Part shown: positions 1 to 7,180 of the stretch, piece after piece
Layout: every line of letters begins with the position of its first letter
How positions within the stretch are numbered: position 1 is the stretch's first letter
Translations under genes and position numbers: made by a program
Origin: Leptotrichia wadei
GTDB lineage: Bacteria; Fusobacteriota; Fusobacteriia; Fusobacteriales; Leptotrichiaceae
Direction: 5' to 3'
Length of the DNA: 64,000 nt
Assembly (NCBI RefSeq): GCF_007990545.2
Contig: NZ_AP019829.2
Span: 372,001-436,000 of the forward strand
The notes under the pieces: generated by a model
Databases searched by the model: none
Told to the model about the DNA's origin: nothing
The model's input: the letters and a program-made list of their open reading frames with translations, nothing else

Positions 1-239
1 AGGAAAATTTTGTGCTTGTTAAATTGACAGACAGATTTAATGGAATTATACCAAAAAGAGAATTGACAGAGGAATTTTTGAAGGATATTTCTGAAAAATT
101 CTCAGTTGGAGATAAAGTTGAAGCTGTTATTACAGATATTAATGAAAAGAGAAAATCTATCGCATTGTCTATAAAAAAAGTTCAAGAAATGGAAGAAAAG
201 AAAGAAATGGATGAACTTATGAAAGTTTATGGAGTTTAA
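1..239 (+). CDS. S1 RNA-binding domain protein, C-terminal fragment
   Basis: Only the last ~79 codons are in the window; the frame is open to the left edge from base 3. The residues form the end of an S1 OB-fold: a NFVLVKLTDRFNGIIPKREL stretch followed by VGDKVEAVITDINEKRKSIALSIK, then a charged tail ending in MKVYGV. This matches the last S1 repeat of ribosomal protein S1-type proteins. In Fusobacteria, S1 repeats are often fused behind IspH, so the missing part could carry an IspH domain; that cannot be seen here. Expected role: mRNA binding on the ribosome. No other gene follows closely, and a terminator-like hairpin lies 38 bases downstream. Confidence 0.8.
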   Translation, partial: ENFVLVKLTDRFNGIIPKRELTEEFLKDISEKFSVGDKVEAVITDINEKRKSIALSIKKVQEMEEKKEMDELMKVYGV

Positions 240-276
240 TTTTAGTAAATTATTGTATAATTTAAATATTATTTTA

Positions 277-308
277 CAAGAGGTTTGTAGTTCCCTTGCC
301 ATTTTTTA
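277..308 (+). terminator. Intrinsic terminator after the S1-domain gene
   Basis: A short stem (CAAG-A-GG paired with CCCTTG, one bulged A) is followed by a T-rich stretch. It is 38 bases past the S1 stop and before the aminotransferase promoter. Confidence 0.5.
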
Positions 309-375
309 AACATATATAAAATATATAATTGAGTTAAAAAAATAAATTTTACATAATTTAAAAAAAGTGCTAAAA

Positions 376-381
376 TATAAT
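376..381 (+). promoter_or_regulatory. Putative -10 box for ilvE
   Basis: TATAAT lies 42 bases before the chosen ilvE start. No convincing -35 box sits at 16-18 bases; TTTACA at 348-353 is too far (22 bases). Confidence 0.4.
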
Positions 382-422
382 AGTAAATATTAGAACATTG
401 AAATTATATGGAGGTAAATTTA

Positions 423-1364
423 ATGGCAGGTAAAACTGAATTTATGAAATACGCATATTTCAATAAAGAAATAGTGGAATTTGAAAAGGCGACAGTAAGT
501 ATTGCGACTCACAGTTTACAATATGGAACAACTTGTTTCGGTGGAGTTAGAGGATACTACAGAAATGGGAAAGTTGCAATTTTTAGATTGGAAGACCATT
601 ATAAAAGACTTATGACAGCTTCAAAAATGTTAGGTTTTGAATTTTTCATGGGATGGGATGAATTTAAAAATATCGTAACTGAATTAGTTAAAAAGAACGA
701 TATTAAAGAAGATTTTTACATGAGACCATTCATTTTCTGTAAAGAACCAAGATTATCACCAAAAAAAGCAGGACTTGATTTTGATTTAGCAATTTATATG
801 TTACCTCTTGCAGATTATGTAAGCACAAAAGGCGGATTAAAATTAATGAGTTCAACTTATAGAAAATACAATGATTCGTCTATTCCAACTAAAGCAAAAG
901 CAGGTGGTTCTTACATTAATTCATTCCTAGCAACAAGTGATGCACAAAGAAATGGTTATGATGATGCGTTAATGTTTGATGACACAGGAAATGTAGTAGA
1001 AGTTTCTGTTGCAAATATTGTATTAATTTACAGAGACCAAGTAATTATCCCTGATACAGGAAATGCAGCTCTTGAAGGAATCACAGTAAGATCAGCATTA
1101 GAATTATTGGAATACAATGGATATAAAGTTAATCGTGGAAAAATTGACCGTTCAATGGTATTCACAGCAGATGAGTTGTTGGTAACAGGAACAGCAATGA
1201 AAATCACTTATGCTGAATCATTAGACCAAAGACCAATCGGACAATTGGATTTCCATGCTGAACCAAAACCTGGTAAATTCTATGAATTGTTAAAAGGGGA
1301 ATATGAAAAAGTTATTAATGGAGATCACGAATTATCTAAAGAATGGTTATTTGTTGTAGAATAA
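423..1364 (+). CDS. ilvE: Branched-chain amino acid aminotransferase (class IV PLP)
   Basis: Reversible transamination of leucine, isoleucine and valine with 2-oxoglutarate in the cytoplasm. The 313-residue protein has fold-type IV features: SIATHSLQYGTTCFGGVRGY near the N-terminus, the PLP lysine in TKAKAGGSYINS (about residue 159), and the phosphate-binding EGITVRSALELL and TGTAMKIT segments near the C-terminus. Length fits the bacterial IlvE family. An in-frame ATG at 408 exists, but its own bases supply the GGAGG Shine-Dalgarno, which sits 8 bases before the ATG at 423, so I start there. It stands alone as a single-gene unit between a -10-like box and a terminator. The family is certain; D-amino-acid or ADC-lyase relatives are less likely because of the length and motifs. 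Confidence 0.93.
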   Translation: MAGKTEFMKYAYFNKEIVEFEKATVSIATHSLQYGTTCFGGVRGYYRNGKVAIFRLEDHYKRLMTASKMLGFEFFMGWDEFKNIVTELVKKNDIKEDFYMRPFIFCKEPRLSPKKAGLDFDLAIYMLPLADYVSTKGGLKLMSSTYRKYNDSSIPTKAKAGGSYINSFLATSDAQRNGYDDALMFDDTGNVVEVSVANIVLIYRDQVIIPDTGNAALEGITVRSALELLEYNGYKVNRGKIDRSMVFTADELLVTGTAMKITYAESLDQRPIGQLDFHAEPKPGKFYELLKGEYEKVINGDHELSKEWLFVVE

Positions 1365-1465
1365 ATTAATAAATTTTTTTAAATTTTTAGCTAAAATAAA
1401 AACAAATATTTTAAAACAAGGGATTTATCCATTTTTCAAAATAAAAAATAGAATAGAAGGGAATA

Positions 1466-1512
1466 AAAATACACTGAAAGTGTTAAAAAAAGCATTAAAG
1501 GTGTATTTTTTT
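1466..1512 (+). terminator. Intrinsic terminator of ilvE
   Basis: Nine-base arms AAAATACAC and GTGTATTTT enclose 26 bases, and the right arm runs into a T tract. It lies about 100 bases after the ilvE stop. Confidence 0.65.
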
Positions 1513-1570
1513 ATTTGTTAAATTACTATAAACCATCTTAATTATCTTGTAAAAATAAATTAGGCAAAAA

Positions 1571-1635
1571 TAAGATTTGAGAAAAATAACCATAATTTTT
1601 GAAGATTGTTTTTAAAGAAATCTTTATTATAAACT
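1571..1635. repeat. Dispersed repeat family 2, degenerate copy
   Basis: This stretch aligns with the copies at 28276, 46250 and 47325. It shares the AACCATAATTTTTGA-type core and the run up to TTATTATAAA, with several substitutions. No gene overlaps it. Confidence 0.5.
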
Positions 1636-1800
1636 TATTTTTTTTATTTCAAAAAAAACTTGTAATTGAGAGAAATTAGGAGTACAATACAATTGAAATA
1701 GGGAGAAAATAATAGTTTAAATAAATCTGAGTGATAATTGGAGATGGATAAAGAGAATATAATAATTATTGGGAAATTAAATAGTAATGTAAAATTTGGG

Positions 1801-1836
1801 AAGAGAGATGGTTGATTATAATCATCTCTCTTTTGA
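1801..1836 (+). terminator. Strong terminator-like hairpin in the licT upstream gap
   Basis: Perfect 10-base arms AAGAGAGATG and CATCTCTCTT (1801-1810 and 1823-1832), then TTT. The loop itself holds the palindrome GATTATAATC. No recognisable gene ends here, so it may end an unannotated short transcript or stop read-through before licT. The rest of 1365-1924 shows no convincing gene. Confidence 0.55.
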
Positions 1837-1924
1837 AATCATGAAGATTTTTTAAATTTAAAAAATTTTTAATTTTTTAGTTATTGACAAATCTAAAAAA
1901 AGGTAGTATACTTATTTTATAAGT

Positions 1925-2002
1925 GGATTGTTACTGTTAGGCAGGCAGAACCTTGGTTAATAAATATGATTATTTTTTCGTATTTAATAATCAAGGTTTT
2001 TT
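1925..2002 (+). promoter_or_regulatory. RAT antiterminator site overlapping a terminator, upstream of licT
   Basis: Bases 1925-1952 match the ribonucleic antiterminator bound by LicT/SacY/BglG proteins, beginning GGATTGTTACTG and ending GGCAGAACC. The 3' end of the RAT is the left arm of a long terminator stem (AACCTTGG with TCAAGGTT, closing at about 1999) followed by a T run. Folding as RAT therefore excludes the terminator. A TTGACA-like box (1884-1889) and TATACTTAT lie just upstream. This implies licT autoregulation by sugar-dependent antitermination. Confidence 0.85.
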
Positions 2003-2041
2003 CTATCTAAAAATGATGACTGTTAATGGGAGTTTGAAAAA

Positions 2042-2878
2042 ATGAAGATAAAAAAAATTTTGAATAATAATGCTATCATTTCAGAAAATGACCAGAAGGA
2101 AGAAATTATCATAACAGGCAAAGGTGTAGCATTTGGGAAAAAGGCTGGAGATTTGATAGATAATGATAAAATTGAAAAGACATTTATTTTAAAGCATAAT
2201 GAAACATCAGAAAAATTTAAGCTCCTTTTAGAAGACATACCTGTGAATTATGTTTCAATTTCCTATGACATTATTGAATATGCAAAAAATATACTGAATG
2301 TTCAATTTAATGATTTTATTTATGTAACATTGACAGATCATTTGAATTTTGCAATTCAAAGGCACAAGGAAAATATAAGTTATGTGAATGCTCTTCAGTG
2401 GGAAATAAAAAAATTTTATCCAAAAGAATATGGAGTTGGATTAAAAGCTCTGGAATTTATAGATGATGAGCTAGGAATAAAGTTTTCTGAAGATGAGGCG
2501 GCAAATATTGCTCTGCATCTTGTTAATGCCAAGATTAACAATAAAAATGAAATTAGGGAAACGATGCAGCTTGTAAAAATGACACAGGATATTCTGAACA
2601 TTATAAAATATACATTTGGAATTGAACTGGATGAAAGCAGCCTTAGTTATGAAAGATTTATGACACATTTGAAATTTTTCTTTCAAAGAATTATGAAAAA
2701 TACCCAGATAAATGATGATAATGACTTTATTTATCAGGAAGTAAGGAAAAAATACATCAAAGCTTATCAATGTGCTGAAAAAATTGAGAATTATTTTTTT
2801 AAAATATATAAAAGAAAATTATCAGAAGAAGAGAAAACATATTTAGCGATACATATTCAAAGAATAACACAAAAATAA
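2042..2878 (+). CDS. licT: BglG/LicT-family transcription antiterminator
   Basis: RNA-binding antiterminator controlled by PTS phosphorylation. The 278 residues give an N-terminal CAT RNA-binding domain (about 1-55, MKIKKILNNNAIIS with GKGVAFGKKAGD), then PRD1 and PRD2. The phospho-accepting histidines are in place: TLTDHLNFAI and ANIALHLVNA in PRD1, MTHLKFFFQR and YLAIHIQRIT in PRD2. Full length for the family. It is flanked by two RAT/terminator elements, one before itself and one before the adjacent PTS gene, the classic layout for beta-glucoside uptake. Its target transporter is truncated (next CDS), so this regulator may now control only itself or distant genes. Confidence 0.93.
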   Translation: MKIKKILNNNAIISENDQKEEIIITGKGVAFGKKAGDLIDNDKIEKTFILKHNETSEKFKLLLEDIPVNYVSISYDIIEYAKNILNVQFNDFIYVTLTDHLNFAIQRHKENISYVNALQWEIKKFYPKEYGVGLKALEFIDDELGIKFSEDEAANIALHLVNAKINNKNEIRETMQLVKMTQDILNIIKYTFGIELDESSLSYERFMTHLKFFFQRIMKNTQINDDNDFIYQEVRKKYIKAYQCAEKIENYFFKIYKRKLSEEEKTYLAIHIQRITQK

Positions 2879-2888
2879 TAAATATAAA

Positions 2889-3050
2889 GGATTGTGACTA
2901 TTAAATTAGGCAAGACCGAGAATAAAAAAGTTTATTTTTATAATAGAATGACTTTAAAATTGAAATTATAAATTATAAAAAAGTTCAATTTTAAGGGGTT
3001 TTAGTATAAAAAATTAAATCAACTTTTTATTGTCGAGTTTTGCCTTTTTA
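2889..3050 (+). promoter_or_regulatory. Second RAT/terminator switch, upstream of truncated PTS gene
   Basis: Bases 2889-2917 form a second RAT (GGATTGTGACTA to GGCAAGACC). Its 3' part pairs with 3021-3045 (AACTTTTTATTGTCGAG to TTTTGCC), followed by T-rich sequence, making a long terminator arm around an inner hairpin. Control by the neighbouring LicT protein is inferred from proximity and site similarity. Confidence 0.8.
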
Positions 3051-3099
3051 TTTTGAAAAAATTAATAAATAAAAAAATATTTGTTTAGGAGGTTGTCGT

Positions 3100-3654
3100 G
3101 TGAAGAAATACGAAAAATTATCGAAAGATATTGTGGAAGCAGTGGGAGGAAAAGAAAATGTTATTAGCTTGCATCATTGTGTAACAAGGTTGAGATTTAA
3201 ACTGAAAAGCAATGATAAGGCTGCTATGGAAAGATTGAAAAAGATGGATGGGGTAGCTACTGCTTTAATAAGTGGAGAGCAATTTCAAGTTGTAATTGGG
3301 AATCATGTTGCTGATGTATTTGATGAAGTTTTGCCACTTCTGGGGTTAAGTGGGAATGAAAAAAAGGAAGAGCCTAAAAGAGAAATAAAAAGTATCAAGG
3401 ATGTTTTAAATATTCTAATTGATGTGCTTAGTAAATTATTTCAACCAATATTAGGAACAATGGCTGCGGCTGGGATGTTAAAGGGTATTGCAGCAATTTT
3501 AATATCATTAGGTGTATCAAATACGGATGGTACATATTTAACAATACAGGCTGCAGGAGATGGATTATTTCAGTTACTTCCTGTATTTCTAGCTTGGACT
3601 TCAGCTGACTGGTATAAAAAGGTAATTGCAAGTAATGGAGAAAATTTGGATTAA
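3100..3654 (+). pseudogene. bglP: Truncated beta-glucoside PTS EIIBC component
   Basis: The intact part covers a full EIIB domain with the phosphorylated cysteine in LHHCVTRLRF (about residue 28) and only the first two or so EIIC helices (FQPILGTMAAAGMLKGI, then GDGLFQLLPVFLAWTSA). Family members are about 600 residues or more; this one stops at 184 after an unrelated tail (DWYKKVIASNGENLD). No EIIC continuation is seen in any frame downstream, and no phospho-beta-glucosidase follows, so the 3' part of the operon looks deleted rather than frameshifted. The GTG start has AGGAGG 7 bases upstream. EIIB could still be phosphorylated, but transport is not possible with this EIIC. Confidence 0.8.
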
Positions 3655-3680
3655 TATTTTTTGAGTAATTTTATATTATT

Positions 3681-3703
3681 TTCCATTTGAATGGAAGCTT
3701 TTT
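3681..3703 (+). terminator. Terminator after the truncated PTS gene
   Basis: Perfect 7-base arms TTCCATT and AATGGAA with a 2-base loop, then GCTTTTTT. It sits 27 bases past the premature stop and may be the original operon terminator brought close by the deletion. Confidence 0.7.
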
Positions 3704-3778
3704 TACAAGAAATCAAGATTCCTTATTGATAAATAAAAAATTTTTTAAATAGGTTTTAGTATTAATAAAAATAAAAAT

Positions 3779-3821
3779 GGTGCTATTTATTTTTTGAAAA
3801 ATTAACAAATATTTAGCACCA
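3779..3821. terminator. Terminator for the Sir2 gene
   Basis: Arms GGTGCTA and TAGCACC enclose 29 bases. On the minus strand it is followed by ATTTTTATTTTTATT, so it suits the Sir2 gene, which ends at 3839; T-rich sequence on the plus side too could make it bidirectional. Confidence 0.6.
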
Positions 3822-3838
3822 AATATTTTTTATTTAAC

Positions 3839-4582
3839 TCAAATTATTTTTTTTAATTTTTTAAAAACTTCTCCAATATTTTCATGTATAACTAAATTTG
3901 CAAAATGATCCTGTTCGGTTTTAGATTTATTTATTAAAACAAGATTTTTTCCTTGAAAGTATTGAACTAAAGAAGCAGCTGGATATACAACAAGCGAAGT
4001 TCCGCCTATAATTAGTGTATCGGCTCTTGATATTTCATTTATTGCATTTCTAAAAGTATCTGGATCTGGCACTTCTTCATATAAAGTAACATCTGGTTTT
4101 ATAGTTCCTTTACATTTTGGACAATGTGGAATACTTTCAGTTTTGCAGATTTCTAAAAATTCTTCTAAATTATATTTATTGCCACAAATGACACAAGTAT
4201 TTTTATCAATTGTTCCATGCAGTTTTAAGACATTTTTACTGCCAGCCATTTCGTGAAGGCAATCAATATTTTGAGTTACTATAGCCGTTAATTTTCCATT
4301 TTCTTCTAATTTTGCCAAGTATTTATGGGTAAAGTTGGGTTTTGCTTCTGGATAAACAAGATGTTTTTTGTAAAAGTCGTAAAATTCTTCTGGGTATTTT
4401 TCGTACATTGTGTGGGAAACAAGCTCTTCTGGAGAAAAATTTCTGTCTAATTTTAAATTATAAACTCCATTTGCACTTCTAAAATCGGGAATTCCTGATT
4501 CTGTAGAAACTCCCGCACCTCCAAAAAAAACGATTCTTTTACTTTCATCAATTATTTTTTGAAGTAAGTTTATTTTATCCAT
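3839..4582 (-). CDS. cobB: Sir2-family NAD-dependent protein deacylase
   Basis: Removes acetyl or other acyl groups from lysines using NAD+, in the cytoplasm. At 247 residues it is a typical bacterial sirtuin: GAGVSTESGIPDFRSANGVY for NAD binding, TQNIDCLHE with the catalytic HG in LHGTIDKNTC, a zinc site of four cysteines (CVICG and CPKC), and GGTSLVVYPAASLV near the C-terminus. The Tyr/Arg pair that marks Sirt5-like desuccinylases is not evident to me, so substrate preference is open. It ends 58 bases before the upstream pyrD start region on the same strand, so the two may be cotranscribed. Confidence 0.93.
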   Translation of the reverse strand: MDKINLLQKIIDESKRIVFFGGAGVSTESGIPDFRSANGVYNLKLDRNFSPEELVSHTMYEKYPEEFYDFYKKHLVYPEAKPNFTHKYLAKLEENGKLTAIVTQNIDCLHEMAGSKNVLKLHGTIDKNTCVICGNKYNLEEFLEICKTESIPHCPKCKGTIKPDVTLYEEVPDPDTFRNAINEISRADTLIIGGTSLVVYPAASLVQYFQGKNLVLINKSKTEQDHFANLVIHENIGEVFKKLKKII

Positions 4583-4640
4583 TTTTTTATCACCTTGCTT
4601 TTTATTTTTTGCTTTATTTTTATTATTTTAATTTAAAAAA

Positions 4641-5573
4641 TTATAAATATTTCAATTTTCCTTTAAAATCCTCAATAGTTTTATATCCCTTTTTATCCAT
4701 AATAGCCTTTAATTCATTAGTTATTCTTTCAAAGGCAGAAGGGCCTTCCTTGTGTAAAGTAGTTCCGAGCTGAACCATGCTTGCTCCACATAAAATATGT
4801 TCAAAAGCATCCTGACCTGTAAGAACTCCTCCTGTTCCAATAATTTGAATAGATGGATTTAATCTTTTATAAAATGCGTGAACATTGGCAAGAGCTGTGG
4901 GCTTTATGTATTCTCCTCCGATTCCTCCAAATCCATTTTTAGGCTTTATTACAACACTTTCATCTTCAATTACAAGTCCATTTCCAATGCTGTTTACACA
5001 ATTTATAAATGTCAATGGAAATTTGTTAAATACTGTGGCCGCCTGGTCAAAATGAACTATGTCAAAATATGGAGGCAATTTTACTCCAAGTGATTTTTTA
5101 AAGTATGAGAAAATATCTGTCAGTAAATTTTCTGTAGTTTCCATATCGTAGGCAATTTGTGGCTTTCCTGGAACATTTGGACAAGATAAGTTAAGTTCTG
5201 TAATTCCGTTAAAATCACTTTCCTGAACTTTTTTCAATAATGTGTGGGTATCTTCAGTCGACATTCCCACAAGTGAGAAAAAGAAAGTTCTATCTGGATG
5301 TGTTTTTTGTAATTCTAATAGATAATCTAAATAATAATCGAATCCTAAATTTGGAAGTCCCATTGAATTTATGCTTCCTAGAGCCGTGTCATGATATCTA
5401 GGTTCAGGGTTTCCTGGTCTTGATTGCAATGTAGCAGTTTTAGTAACAAATGTTCCAGCTGCGGAATTTATCACTTGTTCAAGTTCATTTTTATCGTAAC
5501 AGTAAACACCAGCTGCATTCATAAAGCAGTTTCTAAATTCAGAGTTACCTATTTTTGTTTTTGTAGTTGCCAT
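4641..5573 (-). CDS. pyrD: Dihydroorotate dehydrogenase, class 1A (fumarate-dependent)
   Basis: Oxidises dihydroorotate to orotate in pyrimidine synthesis. The 310-residue protein has the class 1A catalytic cysteine in [14 protein letters not shown] (about residue 131), the FMN-binding [22 protein letters not shown] and [10 protein letters not shown] segments, and no N-terminal membrane helix. Class 1A enzymes are soluble homodimers using fumarate and need no PyrK partner; none is seen nearby. The start follows a TAGGAGG Shine-Dalgarno (minus strand, around 5580). It is isolated from other pyr genes in this window. Confidence 0.92.
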   Translation of the reverse strand: MATTKTKIGNSEFRNCFMNAAGVYCYDKNELEQVINSAAGTFVTKTATLQSRPGNPEPRYHDTALGSINSMGLPNLGFDYYLDYLLELQKTHPDRTFFFSLVGMSTEDTHTLLKKVQESDFNGITELNLSCPNVPGKPQIAYDMETTENLLTDIFSYFKKSLGVKLPPYFDIVHFDQAATVFNKFPLTFINCVNSIGNGLVIEDESVVIKPKNGFGGIGGEYIKPTALANVHAFYKRLNPSIQIIGTGGVLTGQDAFEHILCGASMVQLGTTLHKEGPSAFERITNELKAIMDKKGYKTIEDFKGKLKYL

Positions 5574-5620
5574 TTTTCCTCCTAAATTATTTTTATTGTG
5601 AAATTATTTTTTGCTTATAA

Positions 5621-5715
5621 AATTTTATTAATAGATTTGTTCAATAAATTAGTCTTTACTGACAAGGGGTCTTGACCCCTTGTTTCATAATATTTATTTT
5701 ATAAAGTTTTAGATA
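5621..5715 (-). repeat. Dispersed palindromic repeat family 1, copy A
   Basis: The core at 5663-5682 is a perfect hairpin with 9-base arms (CAAGGGGTC, 2-base loop, GACCCCTTG). The flanks match other copies, for example TAAAATAAATATT-type sequence on one side and an AATAGAT/TCTATTA-type end on the other. It lies between pyrD and the TPR gene. Confidence 0.75.
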
Positions 5716-5829
5716 TATGTAGTTTTGAATACTAATATAGCATTTTAATTTTTTAAAAAATATTTAAAATATATTATTGTTATTACTTGATTTTTATTTT
5801 TGCATTTCATATTTAAATTTTTATTGAAA

Positions 5830-6864
5830 TTATACATGTAAAGCTGATTTATAGTATTGGATAGCTATTTTTAGTTGTTCAGCTTCTTCGTAAAGTTTTG
5901 CAACTTCAATAATATTATCTGAAATTTTTAAGTAACTGTTTTCTTTTAGATTTTGTTCAGCCTTCTCAAATTTACCTAATTTTATACAGCATTTTCCAAA
6001 ATTAAATTTAAGTTTTTCCTCATCAATTTTTTTCATATCAATTTTTGTATTTGTACGTTTTCTTCCTTCAAAGAAGTGAGAATAATTTGTATAAGCAAGA
6101 TTATAGTTTTTTTCATCAGCAAATATATTTCCCAGCAATACAAATGATTCTAGATGATTTTCATCTGCAAGTAAAGTTAAATAGTGCTTTGTAAGTGTTT
6201 GATTTTGTTTGTCTGCATAAAGTTTGTAAAGTACTTCCTGGGCTTTTTTACTGTCGTAGGTATCGGCTGCTGTTTTTAGGTGTTTTTCAGCAGTTTCGAT
6301 ATCCTGTTTTTCTCCGTATAGTTTTCCAAGTAGATAATAGGCTTCTCCGTTATCTTTGGCTTTATGTAAGTATTCTTCTGCTAATTCAATTTGTCCGTTA
6401 TCATAATAAATTTTAGAAAGTAGCACTTGGGCTTCTTGATCTCTTTCATCTGCTGCAGGCTTTAAATAATCCAATGCAAGATCTTTTTTATTATATTGGT
6501 AATACAAGTTTCCAAGATTATAACGAGATTTCTGATTACCATTATTTATAGCTTGTTTATAGTAATATTCTGCCAATTCAAAATTCGCTTTTCTCTTATA
6601 AACCGTTCCAAGTTTATCTTGTAGCTGAAAATCTCCACCATCGGCAATCTTTTTTAAATATTTTTCTGCCAAATTTAATTTGTCATATTTTAAATAAATG
6701 TCAGCAAGAATAAAAACTGCATTTCTATTTCCACTTTTAGCAGCTTCTTTTAAATATTTTTCCGCCAATGTGTCGGAACCGTTATCATAATAATTTTTTC
6801 CCATTTGATACAGTCGTTCAGAGTCATTGTTGTCATTAAAATTATCAAATTCCAAGTTTTCCAT
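5830..6864 (-). CDS. TPR/Sel1-like repeat protein
   Basis: A 344-residue soluble protein made almost wholly of 34-36-residue helical repeats such as LAEKYLKEAAKSGNRNAVF, FELAEYYYKQAINNGNQKS and LALDYLKPAADERDQEAQ. About eight to nine repeats run from residue 15 to the end. No signal peptide or membrane segment is seen. Such repeats bind proteins; no enzymatic domain is present, and the partner is unknown. A TAGGAGGCTT Shine-Dalgarno precedes the start. It is a single gene, divergent from the EF-G-like gene across a 316-base gap. Confidence 0.85.
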   Translation of the reverse strand: MENLEFDNFNDNNDSERLYQMGKNYYDNGSDTLAEKYLKEAAKSGNRNAVFILADIYLKYDKLNLAEKYLKKIADGGDFQLQDKLGTVYKRKANFELAEYYYKQAINNGNQKSRYNLGNLYYQYNKKDLALDYLKPAADERDQEAQVLLSKIYYDNGQIELAEEYLHKAKDNGEAYYLLGKLYGEKQDIETAEKHLKTAADTYDSKKAQEVLYKLYADKQNQTLTKHYLTLLADENHLESFVLLGNIFADEKNYNLAYTNYSHFFEGRKRTNTKIDMKKIDEEKLKFNFGKCCIKLGKFEKAEQNLKENSYLKISDNIIEVAKLYEEAEQLKIAIQYYKSALHV

Positions 6865-7092
6865 AAAAATAAGCCTCCTATATTTTTGTTATTTTATTTT
6901 TATTTTTTCAAATATTTCAATTTTAAAAAATTAAATCATCATTACATTATACTATATTTTTTTATATTTGTCATAATATTTTAAAAAAACAGCAAAATTT
7001 TTATATTAATTAATTTTAAAAATAATTTTAACAGAATTTATCAATAAATTATGTATTTATTTTTTTGTATATTAATAATTTTTTTTATTAAC

Positions 7093-7120
7093 TTGATTTT
7101 TTCAAATTTCAAGTTAAAAT
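7093..7120 (+). promoter_or_regulatory. Promoter of the EF-G-like gene with embedded inverted repeat
   Basis: TTGATT (7093-7098), a 16-base spacer and TAAAAT (7115-7120). AACTTGA and TCAAGTT form an inverted repeat (about 7090-7115) across the spacer, so a regulator could bind between the boxes. The rest of the gap 6865-7092 is A/T-rich with no gene. Confidence 0.5.
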
Positions 7121-7180
7121 TTAGTATAGGAGAAGTTTAAAAAGTACAAAAAAGTAGAAATATATAGGGAGGAAACTGTT

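Noticed and set aside
1744-1818. A 24-codon ORF starting MDKENIIII that ends inside the strong hairpin at 1801
   Set aside because: The only ribosome-site-like bases (GGAG) touch the ATG with no spacing, the peptide is not hydrophobic like the TA toxins, and there is no second supporting signal.
3839-4582. Sir2 protein as part of a Thoeris- or other Sir2-based defence system
   Set aside because: It is a short standard sirtuin with a zinc site and deacylase motifs, and its neighbours are metabolic genes.
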